This document shows, in pieces, positions 37,429 to 46,754 of a stretch of DNA of 64,000 nt (its first letter is position 1; every line of letters begins with the position of its first letter). The notes under the pieces are model-generated. The model had not been told where the DNA came from, made no database searches, and saw only the letters and a list, made by a program, of their open reading frames with translations. Source of the stretch: Halochromatium salexigens (GTDB lineage Bacteria; Pseudomonadota; Gammaproteobacteria; Chromatiales; Chromatiaceae); NCBI RefSeq assembly GCF_016653295.1, contig NZ_NHSF01000054.1, positions 140,914 to 204,913 of the forward strand, read 5' to 3'. Both the position numbers and the translations under genes were made by a program.

Positions 37429-38346
37429 ATGACCGATACCCCCCGCATCCTGCTCATTGGCTCCGACGGACAAGTCGGCTGGGAGCTGCGCCGGACCCTC
37501 GCGCCAGTCGGTCAGGTCATTGCCGCCTCGTTCGATGGCGCGGACGGGCCAGCGGTGGATCTGACCGATTCGGCATCGCTGCGCCGGCTGTTCCACGAGA
37601 CCGCGCCGGATGCCGTGGTCAATGCCGCCGCCTACACGGCTGTCGACAGGGCCGAGACCGAGCCCGAACTAGCGCAGGCCATCAACGGCGATGCGCTGGC
37701 ACTGATGGCGGAACTCTGCACCGCGCCGCGCATCCCAGTGATCCATTATTCGACCGATTTCGTCTTCTCCGGCGTCACCGATCACCCCTATCGCGAGGAG
37801 GACCCGGCCGAGCCCAGGAGTGTCTACGGCCGCACCAAGCTCGCCGGCGAGCAGGCGCTGCTGGACTCCGGCGCGCCGGCCTTGGTATTGCGCACCGCTT
37901 GGGTGTATGGCGTGCGCGGCCGTAATTTTCTGCTGACCATGCTGAATCTGTTTCGCGAGCGCACCGAGTTGCGCATCGTCGATGACCAGATCGGCACCCC
38001 GACCTGGAGCCGCATGCTGGCCGAGGTGAGCGCCCAGATCACCTATCGCATTTTCCATGGCAGCCTCGATATCGAGCAGATCAAAGGGCTCTATCATGTC
38101 ACCGGGGGCGGGGCGACCTCCTGGTTCGGTTTCGCCGAGGCGATTCGCGAGGCCACCGGCAGTCAGTGCCGGCTGACACCGATCCCGACCAGCGAATACC
38201 CGGCACCGGCGCCGCGCCCGGCCTATTCGGTGCTCGATACCGGGCATTTCCGCAACACCTTTGGGCTGGCCCTGCCGGATTGGCGGCAGTCACTCGCGCT
38301 GTGCCTCGCGGATCTGCGCGAGCAGCGTTCCCCCTACACCCCGTGA
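37429..38346 (+). CDS. rfbD: dTDP-4-dehydrorhamnose reductase
   Basis: Last step of dTDP-L-rhamnose synthesis, an NAD(P)H-dependent reduction. The 305 residues have the extended-SDR pattern: RILLIGSDGQVGWEL (cofactor loop), NAAAYTAVDRAE, YSTDFVFSGVTDHPYRE, catalytic YGRTKLAGE (Tyr-x3-Lys) and VLRTAWVYG. The gene begins 3 nt after ssb and has no RBS of its own, so it depends on ssb translation. Its usual partners rfbA/B/C are absent here, which is odd for a rhamnose gene and may mean they lie elsewhere, perhaps with the exopolysaccharide genes hinted at the left edge. Confidence 0.92.
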   Translation: MTDTPRILLIGSDGQVGWELRRTLAPVGQVIAASFDGADGPAVDLTDSASLRRLFHETAPDAVVNAAAYTAVDRAETEPELAQAINGDALALMAELCTAPRIPVIHYSTDFVFSGVTDHPYREEDPAEPRSVYGRTKLAGEQALLDSGAPALVLRTAWVYGVRGRNFLLTMLNLFRERTELRIVDDQIGTPTWSRMLAEVSAQITYRIFHGSLDIEQIKGLYHVTGGGATSWFGFAEAIREATGSQCRLTPIPTSEYPAPAPRPAYSVLDTGHFRNTFGLALPDWRQSLALCLADLREQRSPYTP

Positions 38347-38380
38347 TACCCAGCGTTTACAGAACAGGAAGACAGCGGTC

Positions 38381-41062
38381 ATGAAAAACACCTATCCGGG
38401 CTTGACCACCGACGAGGTCAAGGCCTCACGCGCGCAGTGGGGCAGCAATGCCCTCACGCCGCAGGAAAGCGAAGGCTTTTGGGACAAACTCAAGGGCAAT
38501 TTCGAGGACCCGACCATCATCGTGCTGATGGTCGCGCTGGTGATGATCACCGCACTGGCGCTGTTCGGCTATGCCGAATGGTACGAGGGCGTGGGCATCG
38601 CCATCGCGGTGGTCATCGCCACCGGCGTGGCGACCTGGTCGGAGTACAAGAACGAGGGCGCCTTTCAGCGGTTGCTGACCGACGCCTCGCAGATCCAGGT
38701 CAAGGTGTTCCGGGATGGCTCGAGCCTGGAGATCCCGATCGATGAGCTGGTCGTCGGCGATAAGGTGCTGTTGCAGCCGGGCGACAAGGTGCCCGCCGAT
38801 GGCATCGTGCTCTCCGGCGAGCTGACGGTCGATCAGGCCTCGATGACCGGCGAGTCCGAGCCGGTGAACAAGAACGCGGTGCCAAGCCGCGAGGCCGCCG
38901 CCGAGGTGGCGGATCTGCATGACCCGCACTGGGTCTTCCGCGGCTCGGTGATCGAGGATGGGGAGGCCATCGTCGAGCTGGCCGCCGTCGGCGACAAGAG
39001 CTTCTACGGGCGCCTGGCCCAAGAGATGAGCAGCGAAGCGCGCGAGACCCCGCTGCAGGCGAAATTGTCGGTGCTCGCCGGTCAGATCGGCAAGTTCGGC
39101 CTGTTCGGCGGTATCGCCATCGCCTTCGCCTTCATGGGCCAGAAGCTGTTCATGGAGCGCGGGCTGACGCTCGCGACCCTTGGCCCCTTCCTCGCCGATT
39201 GGGCGAATTGGGGCGCCCTGGTGAGCGATTTCGTCACCGCCATCATCCTCGCGGCGGTGATCATCGTCGTCGCCGTGCCCGAGGGGCTGCCGATGATGGT
39301 CGCCATTGTGTTGTCGATCAACATGCGCAAGCTGCTGCAGGATCGAGTGTTGGTGCGCAAGCTGCTCGGCATCGAAGCCGCTGGCAGCCTCAATGTGTTG
39401 TTCACCGATAAGACCGGCACGCTCACGCGCGGGCAGTTGCAGGTCTCGACGGTGGTGCTCGGTGATGGTCAGCAATGGTCGGAGTTCGCGACGCTGCCGG
39501 AGCCGATTCGCGCCACGGTGGGCACTTCGATCCGGCTCAATACCATGGCGGTGATCGATGTCAGTCAGCCGGATGCGGTCAACATCATCGGCGCGGATCG
39601 CACCGAGCAGGCCTTGCTGCGCTTCGTCGAGCCGGTGTTGCGCGAGCCGGACCCGGCCTCGGTGGTCGACATGGTGGCCTTCAGTACCGCGCGCAAATTC
39701 TCGGCGGTGCAGCTCGAAGACGGGCCGGCGACCACCCTGATCAAGGGTGCGCCCGAGCTGATCCTGGCCCGCTGCACCCAGATGCTCGATGCCGACGGCC
39801 AAACCCGGCCGCTGGCCCCGGCCGAGCTGGACTCGACCCTCAACGCCCTGGCCGAGCGTTCGATGCGCTTGCTCGCGCTGGCCGTCTCGGACGCGCCGAT
39901 CGGCGAGCACAAGGGACTACCCGAGCAGATGACGCTGGTGGCGGTGGTCGGCCTGCGCGATGAGCTGCGCCCGGAATCGCGCGATGCGGTGCGCGTGGCG
40001 CGCGAGGCCGGGGTGCATGTGGTCATGGTCACTGGCGATCGCCACGAGACCGCGCGCGCGATCGCCACCGATGTCGGTCTGCTCGATCCGGGCACCGGGG
40101 TGGCGATGACCTCCAAGGAGATCGAGGCGCTCTCCGATGAGGAGCTAAAAGCAGTGCTGCCGCGCCTGCAGGCAGTCTCGCGCGCCTATCCGCACACCAA
40201 GAGTCGCTTGGTCCAGGCCGCGCAGGAGATCGGCCTGGTCGGCGGGATGACCGGCGATGGGGTCAATGATGCCGGCGCCTTGAAGCGCTCCGATGTCGGC
40301 TTCTCGATGGGCAGTGGCACCGAAGTGGCCAAGGAGGCCGGCGATATCGTCATCCTCAACGATAACTTCTCGTCGCTGACGCGCGCCGTGCTCTATGGCC
40401 GCACGCTGTTCAAGTCGATCAGGAAATTCCTGATCTTCCAGCTCACGGTCAATGTCTCGGCGATCCTGGTCGCCTTTTTGGGTCCATTCTTCGGTTTCGA
40501 TCTGCCGCTGACCATGGTGCAGCTACTGTGGATCAATCTGATCATGGATACGCTCGCCGCGCTGGCCTTCTCGGGCGAGGCCGCACTGGATCGCTACATG
40601 CGCGAGAAACCGATCCCACGCGATACGCCCATCATCAGCGGCGATATGTGGTCCTCGATCCTGATCAATGGGTTTGCGATCGCCGTGCTGAGTATCGTCT
40701 TTTTGACCTTCGCGCCCATTCGTGGTCTGTTCAGTAGCGAGGCGGCCTTCCTGACCGGCTTCTTCGCCTTCTTCGTGTTCATCAACAACTTCAACAAGTT
40801 CAACGCACGCACCGAGAACACCGATCTGTTCGAGCATCTGACGGAGAACCGTTTGTTCATCATCGTCGTCGCGCTGATCTTCACCCTGCAGATCGTCTTC
40901 ACCTACTTCGGTGGCGAGGTGCTGCGCACCGTGGGGCTGAGCTTTGGTGAGTGGATCTGGGTTCTCTTGTTTTCGGCAGTGATCATCCCGATCGACCTGG
41001 CGCGTAAGACGATGCGCGATAAGCTGGGTCTGCATCCGGTGGAGACGTTTGAGAAAAACTAG
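38381..41062 (+). CDS. Calcium-translocating P-type ATPase (type IIB-like)
   Basis: An 893-residue ion pump. The phosphorylated Asp343 is in FTDKTGTLTRGQL; the actuator TGES motif is in QASMTGESEPVNKN; KGAPELILARC is in the nucleotide domain and MTGDGVNDAGALKRSDVGFSMG is the hinge motif. The membrane motif PEGLPMMVAIVL in M4 and ten helices match PMCA/SERCA-type Ca2+ pumps. The ATG at 38381 has AGGAAG 10 nt upstream. Its stop overlaps the stop of the Ter-operon aldolase by 4 nt (convergent). Because Ter proteins bind Ca2+, the adjacency may be functional, but the genes are on opposite strands. Cation choice is inferred from family. Confidence 0.9.
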   Translation: MKNTYPGLTTDEVKASRAQWGSNALTPQESEGFWDKLKGNFEDPTIIVLMVALVMITALALFGYAEWYEGVGIAIAVVIATGVATWSEYKNEGAFQRLLTDASQIQVKVFRDGSSLEIPIDELVVGDKVLLQPGDKVPADGIVLSGELTVDQASMTGESEPVNKNAVPSREAAAEVADLHDPHWVFRGSVIEDGEAIVELAAVGDKSFYGRLAQEMSSEARETPLQAKLSVLAGQIGKFGLFGGIAIAFAFMGQKLFMERGLTLATLGPFLADWANWGALVSDFVTAIILAAVIIVVAVPEGLPMMVAIVLSINMRKLLQDRVLVRKLLGIEAAGSLNVLFTDKTGTLTRGQLQVSTVVLGDGQQWSEFATLPEPIRATVGTSIRLNTMAVIDVSQPDAVNIIGADRTEQALLRFVEPVLREPDPASVVDMVAFSTARKFSAVQLEDGPATTLIKGAPELILARCTQMLDADGQTRPLAPAELDSTLNALAERSMRLLALAVSDAPIGEHKGLPEQMTLVAVVGLRDELRPESRDAVRVAREAGVHVVMVTGDRHETARAIATDVGLLDPGTGVAMTSKEIEALSDEELKAVLPRLQAVSRAYPHTKSRLVQAAQEIGLVGGMTGDGVNDAGALKRSDVGFSMGSGTEVAKEAGDIVILNDNFSSLTRAVLYGRTLFKSIRKFLIFQLTVNVSAILVAFLGPFFGFDLPLTMVQLLWINLIMDTLAALAFSGEAALDRYMREKPIPRDTPIISGDMWSSILINGFAIAVLSIVFLTFAPIRGLFSSEAAFLTGFFAFFVFINNFNKFNARTENTDLFEHLTENRLFIIVVALIFTLQIVFTYFGGEVLRTVGLSFGEWIWVLLFSAVIIPIDLARKTMRDKLGLHPVETFEKN

Positions 41063-41937
41063 CGCCCCATGGCCGAGCGCATGACGATGTGCTCGGCCCA
41101 GGCGCTGTGGGTGGCGAGTTCGCACATGGAGCCGCCGAATTTGAACACGGCGCGGTCTTCGTCGAGGATGCGCTGGGCTACCTCGAGATCGCCGGGTGAG
41201 ACGCGGAAGCGGCTATCGATCAGCGGCAGCTGAGCGGGATGGATCGCGGTCTTGCCGCAGAGACCGTGGGCAAGGTCTTCGCCGAGCTCTTCCGCGAGGA
41301 TCTCGGGGCAGTCGATGTGCTCGAATACCGGCGCGGTGAGCTGAAAGCCATGTGGCTTGAAGACGGTGACCAGGTTGGCGATGGTCAGCCCGAGTGGGGT
41401 GCGATAGAGGGTGCGATCGCGTGGGCGCCGGATGCCGAGGAGCGCCAGCAGATCGTTGCCGCCGATGCGTAGCGCGAGGATCTGGTCTTGATAGCCGCGC
41501 TCGAGCATGTAGTCGCGCAGCTCGGCCATGCGCGCGGGATCGAAGACGTCGCGGGTCTCGAGCGTCGGCATGCAGCGGTAGCGGCGGTGCCGGCTGCCGC
41601 CGAGCTGATCCATGTAGGCGTCTATGTTGCGCATGTCGAGCTTGGGCAGGACGAAGCCGTCGAGCTTGTCGACGCCGGGCAGTGCGAGCAGCCAGGTCAG
41701 GATCTCGGGGTTGCGCACGCGCACGAAGCGCAACGTCTCGCTGCTCGGGCGCATCGTGGCGAGGCAGTGGCGCAAATTGTCGAGCGCCGGGCCCAGGACC
41801 TCGGCGGCCACCGCGTCCTCGGTGCAGAAGATGACCGAGCGCAGCTCGGGCCATTTGCGGGCGTTGGCGATCGATAGGCAGTCCTTGTGTGTCACGGGGA
41901 CATACAAGGAGCCGCCTAGGCGATAGGCTTCAAGCAT
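41059..41937 (-). CDS. HpcH/HpaI aldolase / citrate lyase (CitE)-like protein of the Ter operon
   Basis: A 292-residue TIM-barrel protein of the HpcH/HpaI-CitE superfamily. Recognisable parts are SLYVPVTHKDCLSIANA, SVIFCTEDAVAAEVL (an E in the usual ED position), LRFVRVRNPEI, GFVLPKLD, MPTLETRDV and GKTAIHPAQLPLI. This aldolase-like gene is one of the biosynthetic-type genes linked to Ter systems in comparative surveys (Anantharaman, Iyer and Aravind). It is the last gene of the minus-strand operon here, 30 nt after the DUF2442 gene, and converges on the Ca2+ ATPase. The substrate is unknown. Confidence 0.85.
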   Translation of the reverse strand: MLEAYRLGGSLYVPVTHKDCLSIANARKWPELRSVIFCTEDAVAAEVLGPALDNLRHCLATMRPSSETLRFVRVRNPEILTWLLALPGVDKLDGFVLPKLDMRNIDAYMDQLGGSRHRRYRCMPTLETRDVFDPARMAELRDYMLERGYQDQILALRIGGNDLLALLGIRRPRDRTLYRTPLGLTIANLVTVFKPHGFQLTAPVFEHIDCPEILAEELGEDLAHGLCGKTAIHPAQLPLIDSRFRVSPGDLEVAQRILDEDRAVFKFGGSMCELATHSAWAEHIVMRSAMGR

Positions 41938-41966
41938 TGGTGACCGCTCTGGAAGACTAAATAAGT

Positions 41967-42239
41967 TTAGGCCGCTTGTTCCGGAAGAGGGAGTTGGAAT
42001 TTTCCGGCAACGACACCCGCAACGGTCAGGTCTTCATCCAATGCTTCCCAACGGAGCGCATAGCCGTTGACCTCAATGGTCACTTGTTTTAACTGCTCTT
42101 GAGTTGCTGCGCTGAGCACCTTGAAACGATCCGCCGGGAAACCAACGATGCGCCCATCCGTGAGTTCGAGGTAAATCATTCTCGCCTCGGCCCAAGCACG
42201 CAGGGCGCATGGCTCATTGTCAATGGCTGTGGTTTTCAT
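41967..42239 (-). CDS. DUF2442 protein (possible TA partner of DUF4160)
   Basis: A 90-residue protein with the DUF2442 pattern: YLELTDGRIVGFPADRFKVLSAATQEQL, then VEVNGY-like VTIEVNGYALRWEALDEDLTVAGVVAG. DUF2442 genes commonly pair with DUF4160 genes in what is thought to be a toxin-antitoxin-like unit; the function is unproven. The ATG at 42239 has GGAGC 7 nt upstream. Its start overlaps the restored end of the DUF4160 gene. Both sit inside the Ter operon, which is unusual, and their lower-GC stretches at the start suggest insertion. Confidence 0.8.
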   Translation of the reverse strand: MKTTAIDNEPCALRAWAEARMIYLELTDGRIVGFPADRFKVLSAATQEQLKQVTIEVNGYALRWEALDEDLTVAGVVAGKFQLPLPEQAA

Positions 42240-42457
42240 GGAATTGCTCCAGCAGAAATGATTGATGATTATAAATGATTCTCTCGATCTCTCTGAAGCT
42301 GATGCGCGGGAATGCCCCTGTTTCGTGCAAGTGAGATGGGTGACAGCCAAAATTTACACTCACCTTCAGCGCCGCGAATACGGATATGAGCCGGCTCTGT
42401 CCCTTCGTCAGAGTAGAAGTGGAATCTCAAGCCTTTGATTCTTAGGACGGTTGGCAT
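42220..42457 (-). pseudogene. DUF4160 gene with a one-base frameshift
   Basis: The first 52 residues are a clean DUF4160 start (MPTVLRIKGLRFHFYSDEG, then CKFWLSPISLARNRGIPAH). As read, the frame then ends QLQRDRENHL at 42269. One frame over, the family C-terminus is intact: REIERIIYNHQSFLLEQFHE, ending with TGA at 42220-42222. Removing a single base around 42293-42298 joins the two. The start overlaps the end of the upstream PRTase gene by 16 nt, and the restored end overlaps the DUF2442 start, the expected pair layout. This could be a real inactivation or a sequencing error. Confidence 0.75.
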
Positions 42458-43569
42458 GCCTTGATCAACGCGACGGCTTGATAGGGCAGGCTGGGGTCGA
42501 CCTCAGAGTGCACGGCCTTTTCCTCGGCGAGCTGGCGCAGATGTGCCACCTCGGGGATCTCGGCATCGCGCAGGATCAGCAGCTCGGGCACGCGCCGCAG
42601 CAGCACGCGGGTGGCCTCGCCGATGCCGGGCTTGATCAGGTTCTCGTCGCGGATGGCGAAGCGGCTCTTGAACCCGGCGATGAGGCGCTCTGAGCGCATC
42701 CGGGCCGAGGTCGGATCGATCGGGTTGGGGTTGGGCCGGTAGCCTGCGGCCAGCTGCTCGCGAATGGTCTCGCGCAAGGCATCAACGAACCAGACCGAGC
42801 GATCCTGAGGTGCGAACTCGGCGTAATAGACGCAGCCGTGGAAATCCCGCGGGCCGATCTGCTCGTTGAGGATGGAGCGGCTGACGAGTCCTGAGAGGGT
42901 CGCGTTCATGATGCTCGAGGGGATCAGGTAGTCGGCATCCGAGGGCGCAATCCCAACGCCTGCGAGATCGGTCAGGGCATAGAGGTTTGGATCCAAAGCA
43001 GTGAAGTCGGCGATGGCGTGTCGCAATTCTCGCGCGATGACGCCTTTGCCGGTCCAGCCGTCGACGAAGACGATGCTGGCCGGATCATGGCCGGCCTCAT
43101 CGAGCACATAGCGCAATGCCTGCTGATCGATGCCGCGATCGCGAATGATTGAGAGCGAATAATGGGTGGCGCTGCGCTCGAAACAGTCTTCCAGCGCATG
43201 CTTGAGCACCGCACCGACCGGCGTGCCGGCGCGCGCCAGCGAGAGCAGCGTGATCGCATCGGCTCGCTGGTCGGCGATGATGGCGGCGAGATCGAGCAGT
43301 CCCTGCGCCATGCGGACTCGATTCATCGCCCAGGCCTGCTCGAAGAGGGCCATGTAGCGCGGCGAGGGCAGGGACTCGCGGCTGAGCATCTCGCTGTAAT
43401 GGCGCTGGCCGCTCTGGATCAGTCGCTCCTTCTCGGCCACTGGCGTCGGCTCGAGCTGGAGCGGTGTGAGCAGGAAGCGCACATCCTCGGGGCGGTAGCT
43501 GCCGTGGAAGCAAGCGCCCTGGGCAGGCTGCGGCGGTTGGTGGTGGTGTTCCAGCGGATCTCGGGCCAT
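42442..43569 (-). CDS. StiP-family / Ter-associated phosphoribosyltransferase-like protein
   Basis: A 375-residue protein of the PF11202-type family (named PRTase_1, also annotated as cysteine protease StiP). Seen: GSYRPEDVRFLLTPL near the N-terminus, ITLLSLARAGTPVGAVLKHAL, SIVFVDGWTGKGVIARELRHAI (a PRPP-loop-like DGWTGKG) and GIAPSDADYLIPSSIMNATLSGLVSRSIL. It is linked to Ter operons and proposed to act in making a nucleoside-like product. ATG at 43569. It follows the HAD gene by 57 nt. The enzyme activity is inferred from family. Confidence 0.8.
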   Translation of the reverse strand: MARDPLEHHHQPPQPAQGACFHGSYRPEDVRFLLTPLQLEPTPVAEKERLIQSGQRHYSEMLSRESLPSPRYMALFEQAWAMNRVRMAQGLLDLAAIIADQRADAITLLSLARAGTPVGAVLKHALEDCFERSATHYSLSIIRDRGIDQQALRYVLDEAGHDPASIVFVDGWTGKGVIARELRHAIADFTALDPNLYALTDLAGVGIAPSDADYLIPSSIMNATLSGLVSRSILNEQIGPRDFHGCVYYAEFAPQDRSVWFVDALRETIREQLAAGYRPNPNPIDPTSARMRSERLIAGFKSRFAIRDENLIKPGIGEATRVLLRRVPELLILRDAEIPEVAHLRQLAEEKAVHSEVDPSLPYQAVALIKACQPS

Positions 43570-43626
43570 GGGATATGCGCGGCGATGAGATGAGCAGGAT
43601 GCGATGAGCAGGTCGGGCCGCGAGCG

Positions 43627-44385
43627 CTAGAGCAGCGGGCGGCCGAAGGTCGCGGCGAAGAGCTGCGTATCGCGCGGGGTGATGCAGTAGTCGCATGCGG
43701 CGATGAAGGCGCCGTCGATGAGACTGTCGCCGATGCCGATGGTGAGCCATTCTTCCCCGCTGTCGGTGAAGCGCTCGATCAGATGGCGCACGGCGTGCTC
43801 CTTGCCGACCCCGCGCGGGATCACTGCGAGATTGTTGTCGTTGCGATGCACGCGGTAGGCGTCGCCCTGCGCGGCGAGCCAGGGCTCGATCACCTCGGCG
43901 TCGAGGCGTGCCAAATCCGCGGCACGACCGTCGCGATACTTGGCGACGAAGTAGAAGGGTAGCTCGAACTCGCCGACCAGACGGACTCGGGCGGCGAGGT
44001 CGTTTGCTTGAATGGAGGTTTGCGCCCGCTCAAGCAGATCCAGGAGATCCCCGCGCGCATCCTTGGACACCCCACGCATGCGCTCCAGCCACTCAGGCTC
44101 GGGCGCGCCACTCGGGTCGAGTAGAACACCGCCGTAGACCAGGATCGACCAGCTCTCGAACGGCAGATCGACCCGGCGCAGCGCATCCAGGTCGCGCGCT
44201 GTGGTCGGCACCAGGGTGGCGTCGGCCGCGAGCCACTCCCAGAACGCCTGCTGCTTGCCGGTCATGAACGAGTGCGCGCTGCCATCCCGCAGCCGGGCCA
44301 CGGGGTGCAGCGCGCCGTCGGGCGGGCATTTGCGCTGGCTCTGGAACAGGGTGTCGTCCAGATCCAAGAACACGAGCTTGCGCAC
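43627..44385 (-). CDS. HAD-family hydrolase of the Ter operon
   Basis: A 252-residue haloacid dehalogenase-type phosphatase. Motif I is VFLDLDDTLFQSQ (nucleophile Asp8 and Asp10); motif II is a Thr in LVPTTARD; the Lys region and GIGDSLIDGAFIAACDY give motifs III and IV. The start is GTG at 44385 with no clear RBS. HAD proteins are recurrent members of Ter biosynthetic modules. Here it lies between terB (51-nt gap) and the StiP-like gene. Confidence 0.85.
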   Translation of the reverse strand: MRKLVFLDLDDTLFQSQRKCPPDGALHPVARLRDGSAHSFMTGKQQAFWEWLAADATLVPTTARDLDALRRVDLPFESWSILVYGGVLLDPSGAPEPEWLERMRGVSKDARGDLLDLLERAQTSIQANDLAARVRLVGEFELPFYFVAKYRDGRAADLARLDAEVIEPWLAAQGDAYRVHRNDNNLAVIPRGVGKEHAVRHLIERFTDSGEEWLTIGIGDSLIDGAFIAACDYCITPRDTQLFAATFGRPLL

Positions 44386-44436
44386 GCTCGGCTACAGGCC
44401 TTGCTCGTTCACCACGGATGCACAGGGAAGATCAGG

Positions 44437-44892
44437 TCAAGCCAGCTCGAAGTCGGCGGGATTGAGGTTGAGTTCCATCGCGATCTTGCGCGCGACGCGC
44501 TTCTCGTCGTCGTCGAAGACGCCATCGGCGCCGGCGATGGCGATGATCAAGCGCATGATCAGGCGGGCGGCTGAGTCATTGCTCTTCATCTTGCGTATCG
44601 CCTCGTAGGCCTTGGTCTCACCGAGATCCTTGTCGAACTCGATCTGGCTGACGACGTCCTGGAAGCTGTCGATCAGATCCTTGCTCGAGAACACCGACAA
44701 CGCCTCGTAGTTCTCGATGAAGCGCATCATCTTCTGCTTCTCGTCCGAGGAGATGTGGCCATCGGCCATGGCGATCAGCACCGAGCCGCTGACGGCGGCG
44801 TTCATGAAGTCCTTGTTCTTGAACTTGAGGGCCTCGTTCTTGAGTTCGGCACCTTTGTTCTTGAGGTTGTTGAGAAAGTTCTGAAAGCTCAT
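44437..44892 (-). CDS. terB: Tellurite resistance protein TerB
   Basis: A 151-residue, mostly helical cytoplasmic protein. The TerB core is clear: DFMNAAVSGSVLIAMADGHIS with acidic positions that bind metal, DEKQKMMRFIENYEAL, and IIAIAGADGVFDDDEKRVARKIA, the two similar halves with acidic ADG motifs. The ATG at 44892 (MSFQNFLNNLKNKG) has GAGG about 10 nt upstream; longer frames upstream are not homologous. In known systems TerB links the membrane protein TerC to TerD-type proteins; terC is not present in this window. Confidence 0.93.
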   Translation of the reverse strand: MSFQNFLNNLKNKGAELKNEALKFKNKDFMNAAVSGSVLIAMADGHISSDEKQKMMRFIENYEALSVFSSKDLIDSFQDVVSQIEFDKDLGETKAYEAIRKMKSNDSAARLIMRLIIAIAGADGVFDDDEKRVARKIAMELNLNPADFELA

Positions 44893-44942
44893 GGGGTGTC
44901 TGCCTCGGGAAGTGAGTTGTTCTAAACAGGGCGTCTTGGTGT

Positions 44943-46157
44943 TCAGTCCTTGCTGCCGCGAACCCATTTCAAGCCCCACTGATGGGCTTGGTCGACCTCG
45001 CGGTGGCCGCGATAGTAATCCACTAGCTTGGTGATGCGGACCGCGCCGGCGTCGTTCTCCAACAGGGCGATGGCGCACATGGGCTGATCGTTGCTCTGAG
45101 AGTCGAGCCGGACCTCGATCTCGGGCTGTCCTGGCGTCTTCAGGCTGATCTTGGCATCGGCCTCGGCCCAGTTGGGCACGCCTTCGTAGATGAAGGCATA
45201 GATGAGCACGCGCCGGATGGCATCCCAGTGCTTGCCATTGATGCGCAGGTTCTCGCCTTCGCTGCGGGTGCCGCTGCGATCGTCGGCATCGAGCGCGATG
45301 TAGGGTGGATTGAGCAGATCGCCGAAGTTGTTGCCCAGTGCCTGGATCGCGCCCTTGTCGCCGGTGCGCAGCTCGACCAGGCAGCCGATGTCGAGATCGA
45401 TCTGAGTCGAACGCTTGCCGCCACCGAAGAGGCCGCGCTTGACCGTGCCGGAGGCCGCCGGGCGCCAGCTCAGGTTGATCAGGATCTCGCCGTGCTCGGC
45501 GTTGCCCGGCTTCTCGAGCGAGACGCGGTTGCCCTTCTTCTCCAGCGTGATCTTGCTGAGATTGACCGGCGGCGCCTCGGGCTGCGGCGGCGCCTTGGGC
45601 GGCGGCGGCTCGGCGAGCGTGCCGCCGAAATGCTCGACCAGCGCGGCGAGCCCTCCGTTGAAGCCCTGGCCAATGGCGCGGGTGCGCCAGACCCCGGCCT
45701 TACGGTAGACCTCGAGCAGCATCAGCGCCCGCTCGGCGGCGAAGTCGGCCCCGCTGAAGGCGAAACGCCCGGTCTCGGTGGTGCCGTCGAGGAAGCGCAC
45801 ATGGCCTGGGCCGATGTTCGCCATGGCGCCGGCGCCTTCGATCGCCGCCGTGAGGGTCAGGCACTCGATACTCGACGGCAGCTTGCCAAGATCGAGGGTG
45901 AAGCCGGCCGCGTCACCAGTGGGGACAGCGGCTGGATCATCAGCGGGCGTGCTCAGCCGCACCCCGCCGCAGGGCGAGGTCGGCTGGTTGAAGAAGGTCA
46001 TATAGCGCTCATCGGCGAGCTTGCCCTCGGCATCCAGGCCGAAGCAGGCGAAGTCGATGCTCAGGCCCGGTGCCTGGATGGCGACACCGAGCCTGAAGCG
46101 CTCGCCGTTGGCGATCAGATCCGTGATCTTGGCGCGTTGTCCGCGGGTCAGGTCCAT
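44943..46157 (-). CDS. terA: TerA-like protein (two TerD-fold domains)
   Basis: A 404-residue protein. The N-terminal half has the TerD fold (FGLDAEGKLADERYMTFFNQPTSP, then LEVYRKAGVWRTRAIGQGFNGGLAALVEHFGG). A proline-rich linker (about 190-207) leads to a second half with VNLSKITLEKKGNRVSLEKP, STQIDLDIGCLVELRTG and a C-terminal VDYYRGHREVDQAHQWGLKWVRG, as in TerA. The canonical Ca-binding DNxTGxGxGDDE is modified in both halves. The ATG at 46157 is 7 nt after the terD stop, so it is in the same operon. Confidence 0.88.
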   Translation of the reverse strand: MDLTRGQRAKITDLIANGERFRLGVAIQAPGLSIDFACFGLDAEGKLADERYMTFFNQPTSPCGGVRLSTPADDPAAVPTGDAAGFTLDLGKLPSSIECLTLTAAIEGAGAMANIGPGHVRFLDGTTETGRFAFSGADFAAERALMLLEVYRKAGVWRTRAIGQGFNGGLAALVEHFGGTLAEPPPPKAPPQPEAPPVNLSKITLEKKGNRVSLEKPGNAEHGEILINLSWRPAASGTVKRGLFGGGKRSTQIDLDIGCLVELRTGDKGAIQALGNNFGDLLNPPYIALDADDRSGTRSEGENLRINGKHWDAIRRVLIYAFIYEGVPNWAEADAKISLKTPGQPEIEVRLDSQSNDQPMCAIALLENDAGAVRITKLVDYYRGHREVDQAHQWGLKWVRGSKD

Positions 46158-46163
46158 CTGCGC

Positions 46164-46742
46164 TCAGCCGACGTTGACGCCGTGCTGCTGGGCGAGCGCC
46201 TTGAGACCGCCGGCGAAGCCTTGGCCGACGGCCTTGAACTTCCAGTCGCCGCCGTGGCGATAGATCTCGCCGAAGATCATCGCGGTCTCGGTCGAGTAGT
46301 CCTCGGAGAGGTCGAAGCGCACCACCTCTTGGTCGTTGTCACGGTTGACGATGCGCACGAAGGCGTTGCTCACCTGACCGAAGTTCTGGCGGCGGGCCTC
46401 GGCCTCGTGGATGGTGACGACGATGACCAGGCGCTGGATCGTGGCTGGGACTTTCGACAGGGTGACATGGATGGTTTCATCATCACCTTCGCCCTCGCCG
46501 GTGAGGTTGTCACCAGTGTGCTCGACGGATTGATCCGGTGAGGTGGTCTGGTTGTAGAAGATGAAGTGACTATCGTCAGGCACCTTACCGTCGTCCTTGA
46601 CCATGAACAGGCTGGCATCGAGGTCGAAATCCTGGCCGTCGGTCGCGCGCGCGTCCCAGCCCAGGCCGACGAGTACATTCTCCAGATTGGGTGCTTCCTT
46701 GCTCAGGTTGACGTTGCCACCTTTGTTCAAGCTGATTGCCAT
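46164..46742 (-). CDS. terD: TerD-family tellurium resistance protein
   Basis: A 192-residue calcium-binding protein. Typical blocks are [38 protein letters not shown], the Ca2+ loop [15 protein letters not shown], and [32 protein letters not shown] sits 5 nt upstream of the ATG. It is closer to TerD/TerE than to TerZ. Its high similarity to the other copy at 49333-49911 points to a duplication within the operon. PRTase-TRSP precedes it with a 12-nt gap. Confidence 0.93.
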   Translation of the reverse strand: MAISLNKGGNVNLSKEAPNLENVLVGLGWDARATDGQDFDLDASLFMVKDDGKVPDDSHFIFYNQTTSPDQSVEHTGDNLTGEGEGDDETIHVTLSKVPATIQRLVIVVTIHEAEARRQNFGQVSNAFVRIVNRDNDQEVVRFDLSEDYSTETAMIFGEIYRHGGDWKFKAVGQGFAGGLKALAQQHGVNVG

Positions 46743-46754
46743 CAGGACCTCCGC

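Noticed and set aside
38426..39910. 494-codon minus-strand frame opposite the Ca2+ ATPase
   Set aside because: Antisense shadow; the plus frame has all P-type ATPase motifs.
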